This document shows, piece after piece, positions 25,206-34,820 of a DNA stretch of 64,000 bases; the stretch's first letter is position 1; each line of letters starts with the position of its first letter. The stretch comes from Sphingomonas sp. IC081 (GTDB lineage Bacteria > Pseudomonadota > Alphaproteobacteria > Sphingomonadales > Sphingomonadaceae). Position numbers and translations under genes: made by a program. The stretch spans positions 1,747,001 to 1,811,000 of the forward strand of contig NZ_CP029761.1 of NCBI RefSeq assembly GCF_006874585.1, written 5' to 3'. Under the pieces are notes generated by a model. The model searched no databases. It was given only the letters and a program-made list of their open reading frames with translations, and was not told the DNA's origin.

Positions 25206-25396
25206 GTCCGGCGCTCCTTGTGCCAGGGTTTCAGGCCCGCGAGCGGGAGCTTGTATTCCCGTGCGGCGTGATGACGGTCATCTGAAAAGAAGCCCCAATG
25301 GCCGGTCGATGAGTATCGCAGGAAAAAGAGCTTCTCGCCCTCCTCGGTCCGGATCCACATGCCAGGCTCGATGGGATATTGATCGGCAGCGTTCAT
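25202..25396 (-). CDS. Small hypothetical protein
   Basis: A 64-residue protein, MNAADQYPIEPGMWIRTEEG..., rich in aromatic residues (LFFLRYSSTGHWGFFSDDRH). It ends in an ATGA overlap with the following gene, which supports both frames. Function unknown. Confidence 0.6.
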   Translation of the reverse strand: MNAADQYPIEPGMWIRTEEGEKLFFLRYSSTGHWGFFSDDRHHAAREYKLPLAGLKPWHKERRT

Positions 25397-25427
25397 TGGC
25401 TTGCCTCCATGATGATGGGAATCGTGA

Positions 25428-25616
25428 TCAGGCGACGTGCAGGACCAGACCTTCGTCCTTTCCCGGACGGGCTTCCGTTACACGGAACGGTTGAATCGGA
25501 TCGCCCGTGCGCAGGACGAACTGAGGGCGTCCAGTGGTCTCCCATTTGCGGATCGCCAAAGAATACGCATGGTCGAACGAAGCGAGCTGCGCCCGGAGTG
25601 GTGACGGGACGGTCAT
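25428..25616 (-). CDS. Small hypothetical protein
   Basis: A 62-residue frame, MTVPSPLRAQLASFDHAYSL..., preceded by GGAGAACATC. It belongs by position to the leftward accessory operon. No family is recognised. Confidence 0.5.
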   Translation of the reverse strand: MTVPSPLRAQLASFDHAYSLAIRKWETTGRPQFVLRTGDPIQPFRVTEARPGKDEGLVLHVA

Positions 25617-25685
25617 GATGTTCTCCGTGTTGAGCGAATGCTCGGGAATGGGTGTGGTTATCTCGAGACTGCGAGGAGGCGTCGG

Positions 25686-25865
25686 CTAAGCGGTGTTCCA
25701 TGGAACGGGTATCCACTTGCCATCTGCAGGCATGAGAGCGGGATCTTGTGAGTTCTCCTTCTCATCGTCTGAGAAGGTGTCGTAGTCGTCCGCTTCCCAG
25801 GTCTGGTTGGCTGCATTCCATCCCAAATCGGGGTCAGTCCTGTTGATGATGATCCAGGCCGTCAC
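25686..25865 (-). CDS. Small acidic hypothetical protein
   Basis: About 59 residues from the GTG at 25865 (VTAWIIINRTDPDLGWNAAN...), which overlaps the stop of the upstream small gene as GTGA. It is acidic, with DDYDTFSDDEKEN. Function unknown. Confidence 0.48.
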   Translation of the reverse strand: MTAWIIINRTDPDLGWNAANQTWEADDYDTFSDDEKENSQDPALMPADGKWIPVPWNTA

Positions 25866-26005
25866 GAGTCCTGATCCCACAAGACCGACACGACGGTTTC
25901 GTAGGGGCCTGCGTGTCCTTGATTTGATCCCCCGGGCAGCTCGAACATCTGCTCGCGCGTCGCAACGCCGTCGAAGATTTTCGTGAAGGGTGGATTCTGG
26001 GTCAT
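25862..26005 (-). CDS. Small hypothetical protein (47 aa)
   Basis: A 47-residue frame starting MTQNPPFTKIFDGVATREQM. The ATG at 26005 follows AAGGAACCGTGCC. It ends at a GTGA overlap with the next small gene. Longer N-terminal versions are Arg/Ser-rich and unlikely. Function unknown. Confidence 0.48.
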   Translation of the reverse strand: MTQNPPFTKIFDGVATREQMFELPGGSNQGHAGPYETVVSVLWDQDS

Positions 26006-26081
26006 GGCACGGTTCCTTGTGGACGTGGCCCGACGCGGCGCGCGAAACGACGCGCCGGACATGCGTAAGAGAAAAGGTTGG

Positions 26082-27781
26082 CTACTCGGCGGCGTCGACC
26101 GAAAGCGCGTCGTCATTGTCCGCGAAGACGGCCTCGACCAGATGATTGACCGCGTGCATGCTGATCGCGCGATCCTTGGGGATCAGCCAGGTGACATGCT
26201 GGCGCATCGCCTCGCGGACTCGCTCGAGTACCGCTGCATCCTCGCCGAGCAGCAGCATGTTCGCGGCAAAGCGGGCCTGCATTTCGAACGCTGCCTGTTG
26301 GGTGTAATGGCTGTCGGCGTCACAATCCTCATTGGGCCAGAAGCAGGAGGCTTCGAGCAGCGAGGCGAGTTCGCCGGGCGTGATTGCGCAGTCGGTGCCG
26401 AGTAGGATGGCGACGTCGTCGAGGTCGCTGCGACAGTCGGTCGGGACGATCAGCATATCGGCAGGGAGTGCGAGGATGTCTGCGGGCTCCTCGGAATCCG
26501 CCGTGGCCCGCGCTGCGAGCTCAAGCGTGATCGTGCCGACGCGTCCGGAGCTGAGGTCCTCGGGAACCGATGCACCTTCATCATAGTGGAAGGTCTCGTC
26601 GTCCGTCTCGACCTGAAAGGAGAGGCCCAGGACGCGGGGGAGCGCATTGTACCAGCCATATCCGGCAAATTCGGGCATCGCGCGAACGGGCGAGCCGCCG
26701 AGACCATCGCCGGATTTCAGCGCGCGGTTGACGCACTGCTCTATGTTCGCGGATTGCGTGGGCATGATGATCATCGGTTCCCCCGCGATCCGCTCACCCG
26801 GAAAGATGTCATTCGTCTCGGCGATGCGGGGAGTCCAGAGGTGCAAGAAGGGCGCCGCCTCGGGCAGCGAGATGCCTAGGTCTCGCGCACGCAGCCATTG
26901 AGTATAGGAAAGCCGATGATGGCCCTCGCGAGCGATAGTGCGGAAAATCGCCGCTTCGCAGGCTTCGCGCAGGGCGTCGAGCGCCGAATTTTGGACCATT
27001 TCCTTGCGTGCCGGAAGCACAAACTGGAGATTTCCCGCGTCGACGACATCGACCTTGGCATACCAGCCCCGACCGCCATCGGCGTCATGAACATGCGGCA
27101 GGCGGCATGGGACGGTGAGGCCGTGGAAGTTGATCCGGGCCTGTTCGCGATGAGGCGCGTGCTTGTCGAGAAAAACGCCAATGCGACACCCGTTCCAGTT
27201 TTCGACGCGGCCTCTTTCAGAAAGCCTTCATGGGCCTGCCGCTCCTCGCCATAAAAGACCGGAATCGGATAGAACCGTGCGGCGCTTTTCACGGCTTGTC
27301 CAAGCTCGTCCGCCCATGCCTTGGACAATTCGATTTCGATTTCGATTTCGGTTCCCTTGGCGATCACTACCGGAACAAGATCGAGCGGCTCCCCATTCTC
27401 CCACGCCTGCGGCGGGATCGTCACTTGCCATCCGTCCTCGGCGTCGTCAGTGCGCGAACGGATGACGACATGGCGGCCGGCGAGGCTGAACACCCCCATG
27501 CCTGCCGGATCCTCATTGCGAGTAATGTCGCTGTCCCAGCCCGAGTCGCCGAGCGCGAGAAGCTTCGTCGGATCGGCAATGCCCCTGCCATCGTCGCGGA
27601 TGCGCAGGATCGTGCCGTGATCCTGGTCGAGCCGGCGGATGTCGACACGGCTAGCTCCCGCCCTGCGGGCATTCTGGAGAAGCTCGTGGAGAGCGTCGGC
27701 CACGCAGCCAGCAAAAAGACGCGTCGCCTTATGGATGATCGACTGGCCGACCGTGGCCTGGATCGTGGTGGGAAAAGTCAT
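26082..27781 (-). pseudogene. GHKL (Hsp90-like) ATPase gene split by a frameshift
   Basis: The first frame (from 27781) encodes a GHKL ATPase domain: HKATRLFAGCVADALHELLQ, NARRAGASRVDIRR, IRDDGRGIADPTKLLALGDS, PAGMGVFSLAGRHVVI and KGTEIEIEIE. The N-box Asn, DxGxG and GxxG motifs are seen. At about 27205-27235 the sense passes to another frame reading RVENWNGCRIGVFLDKHA, which continues without a stop as VLPARKEMVQNSALDALREA to 26082. Joined, it gives about 565 residues. A one-base indel or a sequencing error would explain it, and programmed slippage is less likely. It has relatives on other sphingomonad plasmids as far as I recall. Role unknown. Confidence 0.72.
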
Positions 27782-27931
27782 GGGAGTCTCCTGGATTGCC
27801 GCGACCTCATCGCCGCACCCCCATCACTCTCCCTTCGCTCCATGGCCCGGTCGCGCCGCCGAGCGGTGGCGATTCGGCGGCATCATGGAGTCGTCAGATG
27901 GTAGGAAGGACGCGATCAGGGAGCGGCGTAG

Positions 27932-28372
27932 TCAGGCAGCAATCCGTTCGAAAATAGCCTCGCCGTTGGAGAACACGCCTAAACGGACGAGGGTCGCGAA
28001 CCGCTTCTTGAAACCGACCGCGATCCGGTCGATCCAGCGTTGCGCCAACCCTTCCTGACCGGGATCGATGTCGTCGCGCAGGACCACCCAATAAGCGATG
28101 CAGCCGCAATACTCCGAGATGCCGAAGCGGGCATAGCGGTTCATGGCGACAATACGGTCTTCGCGGCCGATCCAGCCGCTCGCGGTCCATGTCGAAGGAT
28201 AGAGGGCGAGCACTTGCTCCCGAAAATCCTCGACGATGAAGTCCCAATCGTCCTGTGCCGCGAGTTGATCGAAATGGCGGGTATCGGGATCGTCTTCGTC
28301 TTCGATCCAGCCCGCGTCCCATAGCGCGAAGGCGACATGCGCCCCGCTGGGGTAGGATACCGAGCGCCCCAT
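27932..28372 (-). CDS. Hypothetical protein
   Basis: A 146-residue protein starting MGRSVSYPSGAHVAFALWDA, with acidic and aromatic-rich middle parts (GWIEDEDDPDTRHFDQLAAQ, SEYCGCIAYWVVLRDD). The ATG at 28372 follows GAGAGGAACTGACC. It looks like a folded cytoplasmic protein. No family is recognised. The 2-base gap to the upstream gene shows operon membership. Confidence 0.66.
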   Translation of the reverse strand: MGRSVSYPSGAHVAFALWDAGWIEDEDDPDTRHFDQLAAQDDWDFIVEDFREQVLALYPSTWTASGWIGREDRIVAMNRYARFGISEYCGCIAYWVVLRDDIDPGQEGLAQRWIDRIAVGFKKRFATLVRLGVFSNGEAIFERIAA

Positions 28373-28374
28373 GG

Positions 28375-28893
28375 TCAGTTCCTCTCGTCTGCAGAGGGCT
28401 GCAAGCTGGGCGGCGGGGCGGCAACAGGTTCGTTGGTCGCCGCGGGATCGGGATCTTGCGGCACGGGTTCTGGTCTGATCGTGGGATGGGCGAGATCGGA
28501 CCAGTCGATATGGTCGATGATCCAGTCCGGCACGAAGTCCCAGTCGAAACACAGGTCGTAGCTGTCAGCGACCGCGCTCCAGGCCGCCTCGACGGCACTG
28601 GCCCAGCTCACGACGGTCAACCGCACGTCAGCCGTGCCGACGGCATTGCAGGTTTCCCTGATGGCAAGCGCCAGGGCGATGGCGTCCGGATCGGTGGCGG
28701 GATGATCGCGCAATGTCAGCACCGCCTCCCAGAGGCAGGCGGCGGTTTCGAGCGCGGATTCGAGAGTGGCCGCCTGCATGGCGCCGTCCTGGTTTTGCGC
28801 AGCGGGCGTGATCTCGACCTTCTCAAGATCGCTGGGCCACGGGACCGCGATGGGCGATGGCTCTGCGGGCCAGGAATAGACGCCGGTTTTCAT
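28375..28893 (-). CDS. Hypothetical protein
   Basis: A 172-residue protein, MKTGVYSWPAEPSPIAVPWP..., with a helical centre (LESALETAACLWEAVLTLRD) and an acidic Pro-rich C-terminus. It overlaps the stop of the DUF3560 gene by ATGA. No family is recognised. Confidence 0.62.
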   Translation of the reverse strand: MKTGVYSWPAEPSPIAVPWPSDLEKVEITPAAQNQDGAMQAATLESALETAACLWEAVLTLRDHPATDPDAIALALAIRETCNAVGTADVRLTVVSWASAVEAAWSAVADSYDLCFDWDFVPDWIIDHIDWSDLAHPTIRPEPVPQDPDPAATNEPVAAPPPSLQPSADERN

Positions 28894-30374
28894 GCTGCGG
28901 CCTCCTCGTTCGCGGCTTGGCGGGCGCCCGTCTCCAGGGTGTCGAGGTCGATCGGCAGCGGTTTGGTCGGCTTGTCGGTGATGATCACCACCGCGTCGGG
29001 CTTGTAGAGTTCACCGCCGATCGCCGAGATGCGGATGCGGGCGACAGGTTCGCCGGAGCGCACGCGCTCATGTCCTTTCCATTCCATTCGCACGCGGCGG
29101 CCGTCGGCGGCGATCTCGACGGTCTTGAACGGATCGTAGTCGCCCTTCGAATTGGCCGAATAGGTGGCCTGTGTCGTCGCGTAGACCTCGTTGGGCTTGG
29201 CGGTGCTGCGCTTGCCCTTGCAGGCCGCGACCATGCGCAGGTTCCAGATCGCCTGGAGTTGCTCGGCCTGTTCGCGCGATGGATTGATCAGCGGCGCGGT
29301 GTCCGGCTTGGCCGAGGCCCGGCGGGCCTTCTTCTCCGGCACTGTGTAGCCGCACGCCTGCATCAGGTCGCGCCAGTCGTCCTCGCTCAGCTCGAGGGAG
29401 GTATCCGATGCAATATGCGCCGGGAGCGGGACCGGGCTTTCGAGCAGGAGGCGCTCGGCGTCGATCACGGTGGATTTGGGGCTTTCGGTGCCATGCTCGC
29501 GGGCGAAGGCTTGGATGATGACCGGGGTCAGCTCGCCGTCATAACGCGGCACGTCGCCCAGCATGGAACGCTCGAAGGCGAGCCGGTGCAGGATATGCTC
29601 GATCCAGCGGCGGCGGTTGGGGCCGTCGACGGCCAGCATTGCGCCCTCGATACAAAGTTGCCGGGCATCGGCTGGCGTGACCTCGCCGCTATCGACCTTG
29701 TAGTAGAGATCGTAGTTCGACCAGATCATGCGAGAATCCATGTTGCCGAGCGCGTGGCGGATCTGTTCGTCGGTCGTGATCTCCTCCCAGATCGCCAGTG
29801 CCGCATGGGCTCTGTTGATTCCACGCTGGAGGTCGCGCAGTTCGGCGAGCAGGGTCTTGATCCGGTTGGCCCGCGTGCGCGGTTCGTTCTTCATGTTGGC
29901 GAAATGCTCCGCGCCGCTCGCGCGACCCAGCCAGTAGTTCGCCGCTTTTTCAGCTTTCACGGCGGCGGTCGAGGCTGAGTGCATGCGCTCCTGGGACCTG
30001 CGCGCCTGGCGCTCGCTATGATGGCCGACGAGGATGGGCTGGCCCATGTAAAACGCCTGCGAGAGCTCGTCAGCGCGGCGAGCGAAGGCATTGGCCTGCG
30101 CATGCCGCTTGTGCGAAAGGCCTTCGAGCCGCTCGGCCTTGAGTGCGGCGCGCTCGGCCAGTGTCATCTCTTCGGCCTCGATCTCGCCCGCCAGTTCGAC
30201 GGCGAGATCCTCGCGCTGCGGCGTCCATCTGGGAGCCACGAACAGCTCCTGTTTCGGAGCCCATTTGAAGCCCGCCTCCTTGACACGGGCATAGGTCTCG
30301 GCATCGAGGCGGGACGATGCATAGAGGCGGATCTTGTTGTCCTCCGGGCTGTATGTCGCGGTGAAGCTGGTCAT
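28890..30374 (-). CDS. DUF3560 domain protein
   Basis: A 494-residue protein. The N-terminal block TATYSPEDNKIRLYASSRLD, AETYARVKEAGFKWAPKQEL, FVAPRWTPQREDLAVELAGE is the DUF3560 signature of plasmid and ICE proteins. The middle is a long basic coiled coil (about residues 60-200) and the C-terminus is beta-rich (RVRMEWKGHERVRSGEPVAR). The start at 30374 follows AAAGGACCATCA. Function is unknown, but DUF3560 proteins travel with conjugative elements. This is the largest intact gene of the small-protein array. Confidence 0.82.
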   Translation of the reverse strand: MTSFTATYSPEDNKIRLYASSRLDAETYARVKEAGFKWAPKQELFVAPRWTPQREDLAVELAGEIEAEEMTLAERAALKAERLEGLSHKRHAQANAFARRADELSQAFYMGQPILVGHHSERQARRSQERMHSASTAAVKAEKAANYWLGRASGAEHFANMKNEPRTRANRIKTLLAELRDLQRGINRAHAALAIWEEITTDEQIRHALGNMDSRMIWSNYDLYYKVDSGEVTPADARQLCIEGAMLAVDGPNRRRWIEHILHRLAFERSMLGDVPRYDGELTPVIIQAFAREHGTESPKSTVIDAERLLLESPVPLPAHIASDTSLELSEDDWRDLMQACGYTVPEKKARRASAKPDTAPLINPSREQAEQLQAIWNLRMVAACKGKRSTAKPNEVYATTQATYSANSKGDYDPFKTVEIAADGRRVRMEWKGHERVRSGEPVARIRISAIGGELYKPDAVVIITDKPTKPLPIDLDTLETGARQAANEEAAA

Positions 30375-30504
30375 TGATGGTCCTTTCAAGCGCCCGCCAG
30401 CATCATGTGCCGGGGCAGATCGGTGCATTTGCATTTCCCAGAATCACGAAGCCCGGCGCGATGGCCGGGCTTCGTGAGTGGGTAGAAATGTCGGTGGTGG
30501 AGAA

Positions 30505-30699
30505 CTATTCGCGCAGGTCTCCCGCGGCGATGTCACCGACCCACGAGGCCGCTTCCTCGAAATCGGCATCCTCGTCATCGACCAGCGCGGCGAGCGCGAC
30601 GGCCCCGGTGCGGCCGAGCTGGCCCAGGCGTTGAAGGGCGGCAAAGAGGACCGGCGCAAGCTGCTCGGGTGTTGCGGTGTCGATATCGTCGGTTTTCAT
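30505..30699 (-). CDS. Small acidic hypothetical protein
   Basis: A 64-residue protein, MKTDDIDTATPEQLAPVLFA..., with AALVDDEDADFEEAASWVGD. The ATG at 30699 follows CAGGAGCATTTGC. Helical and acidic. Function unknown. Confidence 0.58.
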   Translation of the reverse strand: MKTDDIDTATPEQLAPVLFAALQRLGQLGRTGAVALAALVDDEDADFEEAASWVGDIAAGDLRE

Positions 30700-30855
30700 G
30701 CAAATGCTCCTGACTGTGGAGGGATGGTCGTCGGGAACAGCCCGCGGTGCGGACGATACGATCCGGTGCGCCCGACCATTCGCACCGGAAATTTCGGGAA
30801 GGTCGCCTTCAGGTCGTTTTTTCGGCGGCCGATATGCGCGCCATGATCATTACGG

Positions 30856-31257
30856 TTAGGGGTCCGTAGCTCTGGGCTTGCCGAGCAGCAGGACAGCGAT
30901 CGACGGCTTTTCGGACACATCGGATTCGCGGCTGTCGTAGGTGTGGCAGCCCTTCTCCGCGATCGTAAACATCTCGAACACGGGTGCTGGCGAGCCGCCG
31001 CCATCGGGCACGGTCATGCCCGAATCGTGGTACTGGATATCGATGAAGCAAGGCGGGCCGCCCGTCCGGGAAGGTCCGAAATAGAACGTGACGCGCAGCC
31101 CCTCGCTGGTTTTCGCACTCACGGTGAAGCCGCCATCCGGAATGTCGATCGGCAGCGTCGGGACATGGTTGAAGATGGCAAAGCCGATGCTCTCGGCATC
31201 GGTGCTGGTCATGACGGGCAATTGGCAGATGCTCGCCGGCGAAGGCAGGCGATCCAT
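30856..31257 (-). CDS. Hypothetical protein
   Basis: A 133-residue protein starting MDRLPSPASICQLPVMTSTD, with beta-rich segments (VTFYFGPSRTGGPPCFIDIQ, YHDSGMTVPDGGGSPAPVFE). The start at 31257 has CCAGGAGGACATGCC before it. A longer open frame upstream is Arg/Ser-rich and was rejected. No family is recognised. Confidence 0.6.
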   Translation of the reverse strand: MDRLPSPASICQLPVMTSTDAESIGFAIFNHVPTLPIDIPDGGFTVSAKTSEGLRVTFYFGPSRTGGPPCFIDIQYHDSGMTVPDGGGSPAPVFEMFTIAEKGCHTYDSRESDVSEKPSIAVLLLGKPRATDP

Positions 31258-31351
31258 GGCATGTCCTCCTGGCTGGTGTGATGATCTGGGAGATCGCCTG
31301 GCGGCGAACAGGCGATCATTCTTTCCGGCGGAAACCTGAACCTGCGCCGGG

Positions 31352-31831
31352 TCAGGAAAGTCGACGTGCCTTCTCATCCGGCGTTTCGATATGAACGTAG
31401 CGCCTGCCGCAGCTGCGGCGCTTGCGGATACGGCCGTCGACGAACGCATCGGCCCATCGCTTCGCCTCGGCCGCGCGAGCGCCGTCGGAGCATTCATCGG
31501 CTTGCTCGAAGATCGTATATGCGAGGGCATATTGCTCGCGTTCCGGAAGGGCGAGGATCGCAGTGGCGATCGGCAAAGCGCTTTCGTAGAATTCGAGAAC
31601 ATGGCGTCCGCCCCCATGGTGCATGAGAATAGCGAGCCGGCCCTTGCTTCCGATACCGGTCGGTCGGGCGATCCGAACATCGTGCGATGCGTAGGTGATC
31701 GAAACGCGCGAGGTGTCGGACTCGCCACGGTGGAACACACGATCGTCGCGGCTGGGAAGCGGGTGGGCGAGAATCTCATAGCCATCGAAGCTCTCGACCC
31801 TGCGAATGTGATTGTGTCCGATAACGGTCAT
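31352..31831 (-). CDS. Hypothetical protein
   Basis: A 159-residue protein, MTVIGHNHIRRVESFDGYEI..., with GGGRHVLEFYESALPIATAI and a C-terminal basic region (DGRIRKRRSCGRRYVHIETP). The start is preceded by AGCAGGAGATTTTTGTC. No family is recognised. Confidence 0.6.
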   Translation of the reverse strand: MTVIGHNHIRRVESFDGYEILAHPLPSRDDRVFHRGESDTSRVSITYASHDVRIARPTGIGSKGRLAILMHHGGGRHVLEFYESALPIATAILALPEREQYALAYTIFEQADECSDGARAAEAKRWADAFVDGRIRKRRSCGRRYVHIETPDEKARRLS

Positions 31832-31910
31832 GACAAAAATCTCCTGCTGTTCGCGCTGCCGTTTCGTGCGGGCGATTGGAGGTTCGTGACGGGAAGACAG
31901 GCCGACGGTG

Positions 31911-32159
31911 TCAGCGGTCGTTCTGAACGGAAGTCATCGCGAGGCGGCCTGGAACCACCGGGCTGTGATCCGGGCCTGACGACAGTGGGTCGACCACGAT
32001 CCTGAGGTCGATTTTCGTGGCACCGCGGTGCCGGGACGTGATCGCGCGATACGCTTCTCGCTGGGCAGACCGCATGTCCGCCGCCAGGATCGAGGTCGAC
32101 CAGAGCGCCATATTGCCGCCCCGCGTGCGGTAGGACGCGTCGACATGGAACTGCGGCAC
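31911..32159 (-). CDS. Small hypothetical protein
   Basis: An 82-residue protein, MPQFHVDASYRTRGGNMALW..., whose first 40 residues (SILAADMRSAQREAYRAITS) resemble small plasmid proteins with an alpha/beta fold. It starts 3 bases after the upstream gene stop. Function unknown. Confidence 0.55.
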   Translation of the reverse strand: MPQFHVDASYRTRGGNMALWSTSILAADMRSAQREAYRAITSRHRGATKIDLRIVVDPLSSGPDHSPVVPGRLAMTSVQNDR

Positions 32160-32162
32160 GGT

Positions 32163-32891
32163 TCAGTTCTCGGACGCGATCGCGGCATCGAGCCGGGTGA
32201 TCCACTCCGCATCAACGCAGATGCTGTCGACGCCCCAACCGCTTGCGGCCGCCGGAATGGAATCGCCCTTGTCCTGAGGAACCAAGACGAGGCCATCGGG
32301 ATCGGCGCCTTCGACATCATAGTCGACGACGCGCACCTTGATCGGCCGGTCGGCGACGATTCCCTCGACAAGACCGCCATCGAGCTCGACCACGACATTG
32401 ACGTCCTGTGGGGTTAGCGTGCCGCAACTGAGCCGTTCGCAAAGGCCATCGATCTCATCGTCGGTCAGCGGCACATAGGCGCCGCCGTTGGTGGCGATGT
32501 CGAGAAGATCGGGCGGGCAAGTTCGGCGCTGATGTCCGCGCAAGGCGGCAACGACAGTGGCCAGTTCGCGATCGTCGACGGCGAGCGCCGATAGCCCGCG
32601 GGCTTCGACCTTTTCAACCCACACGTCGAATCCGGCGGTGTCGGCAAAGGCGTCGTGGTCTATATCTCCGACATCGATGCCTTGTATGGCGAGCCGCCGG
32701 CACTGGGCCGCAACCAGCCCCAGTCGCCAGTTGCTCGCATCGACCGGCGGCAAGGTCTCAGGATCGAGATCGGCGCGCAGCAAGTTCACCAGATCGGTGG
32801 CGGCGACGTCCGCGACGCGCTCGTCGGCGTGATAGCTCGTGACTGTGTAGGGCTGCGAGAAATGTGTTCCGGTGACGACGAAAATGTCCAT
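32163..32891 (-). CDS. Hypothetical acidic protein
   Basis: A 242-residue acidic protein starting MDIFVVTGTHFSQPYTVTSY. Segments such as HADERVADVAATDLVNLLRA, RRLAIQGIDVGDIDHDAFAD and RVVDYDVEGADPDGLVLVPQ indicate a multi-part fold. No family is recognised. The ATG at 32891 was chosen because the first strand begins there. Part of the leftward array. Confidence 0.62.
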   Translation of the reverse strand: MDIFVVTGTHFSQPYTVTSYHADERVADVAATDLVNLLRADLDPETLPPVDASNWRLGLVAAQCRRLAIQGIDVGDIDHDAFADTAGFDVWVEKVEARGLSALAVDDRELATVVAALRGHQRRTCPPDLLDIATNGGAYVPLTDDEIDGLCERLSCGTLTPQDVNVVVELDGGLVEGIVADRPIKVRVVDYDVEGADPDGLVLVPQDKGDSIPAAASGWGVDSICVDAEWITRLDAAIASEN

Positions 32892-32937
32892 GGCTGAGTC
32901 TCCATGCAATGAATGATGACGGGATGAGTGGCGGCGA

Positions 32938-33414
32938 TCAGGCGGCGCGGCGGCCATCGCTATGGCGAAGTCCGAGATCGGCGCTGGTAAGATGGTCGGA
33001 TCGGGGTTGGAGACGATCGAAAGCGGCGGTCAGGTCGTCGATATCGCTCCAGATGCAGGCATCGCCCAGATCAGTGTCGAGCTGGAACACGATTGGCGTG
33101 GAAGCGGCGGTCATCTCGGGAAAGCTGGTTCGGATCACCAGCGTCTCGATCCGGCGAGCAAGCGCGCCAATGCGCGGAGCGAGTCCGCTTCGCTCGTGAT
33201 GCGCCATCTCGTAAAAGCGCTCGGGTGCGAGTAGCGGGCCGATGCGGACGCATGGGATCCGACCGACGATCGTGGGTCCGGCAACCGTGCCGGTAAGTTT
33301 CCGGCGTTCGGACGATACCCTGTCGACAGGGACCAGCGCGCGATAGACATAGTGAGGGAGCGTCCCCGCGATGCGGGAACGGGTGACGATGATTTCCATG
33401 ATGATTGTCCTCAC
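32938..33414 (-). CDS. Hypothetical protein
   Basis: About 153-158 residues. Two starts are possible: GTG at 33414, overlapping the upstream stop as GTGA, or ATG at 33399 (MEIIVTRSRIAGTLPHYVYR). FYEMAHHERSGLAPRIGALA and the ARRIETLVIRTSFPEMTAAS segment look folded. No family is recognised. Confidence 0.6.
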   Translation of the reverse strand: MRTIIMEIIVTRSRIAGTLPHYVYRALVPVDRVSSERRKLTGTVAGPTIVGRIPCVRIGPLLAPERFYEMAHHERSGLAPRIGALARRIETLVIRTSFPEMTAASTPIVFQLDTDLGDACIWSDIDDLTAAFDRLQPRSDHLTSADLGLRHSDGRRAA

Positions 33415-34058
33415 GCGAGGAGCCGCGCCGGGGCGGTGTCGGGATCGGAAAGATGCAGTTCGCGGCGGATGCGGGCCGCGAAGGTGTCCGGCGCCATCAA
33501 TTCAGCGATGTCGCCCCAATGGTTGCGGTCCCCGCAGTAGTCCTTGCGACCGGCGACACGGCGGAACATCACTTCACGACCGGGGCCCATGCCGCCGATG
33601 CTGAGCTGGACGTAGACCTCATCACTGTGAAGGATGATTTCGCCGGAAACGGCGATCCCCGCCATGTTGGAGCGCACCTGGAATTGGCCACGCTGGAGGC
33701 GGAGGGCGGTTGCGAGCCGCGTCATGGCCTTGCGTCCTTCCCTATGGAACGCGTCCTTCGCGTCATTGTCATAGCTGACGCCGCGTCGAGCGAGCGTGAC
33801 CAGTAGCGGAGTGCGTACGACGGCGCCGACAGCTTCGATGCAGGCGCGGCGCAGCTCGGCTTGGGACGGACGGTTCTCGACGGCGATATCGCCGAGATGC
33901 CGCGCCAACAGCAGGACTGCCGGATCGCGCTCCGGATCGGCTCGGTTGCGTTGGCACTCGTCGATCGCCTGGACCAGAGCGTTCAGCCCTCCGGCAAGCG
34001 TGGTCAGCGCCGAGGGATCGAGTGCCTGTTGAAACCGAAGGGAAACATCATAGGACAT
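33411..34058 (-). CDS. Hypothetical protein
   Basis: A 215-residue protein, MSYDVSLRFQQALDPSALTT..., with helical first half (LAGGLNALVQAIDECQRNRA, PAVLLLARHLGDIAVENRPS) and beta-rich second half (QGQFQVRSNMAGIAVSGEII-like strands). The ATG at 34058 follows CAGGAGCAGCCTCCC. No family is recognised. It is coupled to the next gene by a GTGA overlap. Confidence 0.64.
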   Translation of the reverse strand: MSYDVSLRFQQALDPSALTTLAGGLNALVQAIDECQRNRADPERDPAVLLLARHLGDIAVENRPSQAELRRACIEAVGAVVRTPLLVTLARRGVSYDNDAKDAFHREGRKAMTRLATALRLQRGQFQVRSNMAGIAVSGEIILHSDEVYVQLSIGGMGPGREVMFRRVAGRKDYCGDRNHWGDIAELMAPDTFAARIRRELHLSDPDTAPARLLA

Positions 34059-34100
34059 GGGAGGCTGCTCCTGAAATCCGAGCGCATCAGCACGCCCGCC

Positions 34101-34145
34101 TCAATCCCTCCCCCTTCCCTCCGACCGGATGGTCACCACTCGAAA
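34101..34145. repeat. Gene-end/spacer repeat, copy 1
   Basis: This 45-base stretch (pyrimidine-rich CCCTCCCCCTTCCCTCC, then GGTCACCACTCGAAA) matches 38365-38410 at roughly 80 percent or better. On the minus strand both encode a Phe-Glu-Trp-stop ending followed by a purine-rich spacer. The pair brackets the IS256 region. Confidence 0.65.
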
Positions 34146-34150
34146 CAAGG

Positions 34151-34820
34151 TCAGCATCTCGCTTCGGCACACCAGGACTCCGAAAGCCTCGGCTCGAGAT
34201 GGTTCCGGACGAAGCCGCGCGTGATGCGCAGTTCGCCGGATCCGACTCTGGCGAGCTGCTCCTCGAAAGTGAGCCGGCGCGTCGCAGCGGCTTCCCGCGC
34301 AGCCCTTGCGGCTTGCCGCCGGCTATCCTGCCAATAGGTTTTCGCCTCGGCGAAGCCCATGGTGGCGAGGAGGCGCCGAAACGCGTAAATCTCTTGAGGT
34401 GAAGCCGGAGGCCAGGATGAATCGCGCGCGGGCTCACGGCGAACCCTGCCAGGGCGCCTGGGCGGCGGCAGGATCCGGCCCTCGCCGGCCAGTTCGGCGG
34501 CGATCGCGTCGCGAAGACGATAGGCCGTCGAGGCGCCGATCGCGAGTTCGCGCGCGGCGCGCTGGACGGGCGTGCGATCGAGGAGGGCCGCGCGCAGCAG
34601 GGCCTTCTGTTCATCGGTGACGAAACGGATGCTTTCGGCATGGACATGACGGACCCCGGCGGAATCGCATCCGGGGAGAGCTTCGCCTTTGCGGCGCAGG
34701 CGACGAAAGAGTCGGGTCCTGATGCGCGTGCAGCTCGTTCTCGACACGCCGGTGCGTTCGGAAATCTTCTGTGTGCCAAGCCCCTCACGGAACAGGTCCT
34801 CGAGGTCACGTCCGTCAATG
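34151..34820 (-). pseudogene. Helix-turn-helix protein, N-terminus lost to IS256 insertion
   Basis: The minus frame opens inside the right edge of this flank with HIDGRDLEDLFREGLGTQKI, then SERTGVSRTSCTRIRTRLFR, an HTH-like segment. A second HTH-like region follows (VQRAARELAIGASTAYRLRD) and a helical C-terminus (FRRLLATMGFAEAKTYWQDS, AARAAREAAATRRLTFEEQL). No start codon precedes the first domain before the IS256 end at 34821, so the true N-terminus is gone. Probably a DNA-binding protein of the element. Identity unknown. Confidence 0.6.

Noticed and set aside
28857..29978. 373-residue plus-strand frame over the DUF3560 gene
   Set aside because: Antisense to a recognised family. The translation is Gly/Asp/Arg-rich without motifs.
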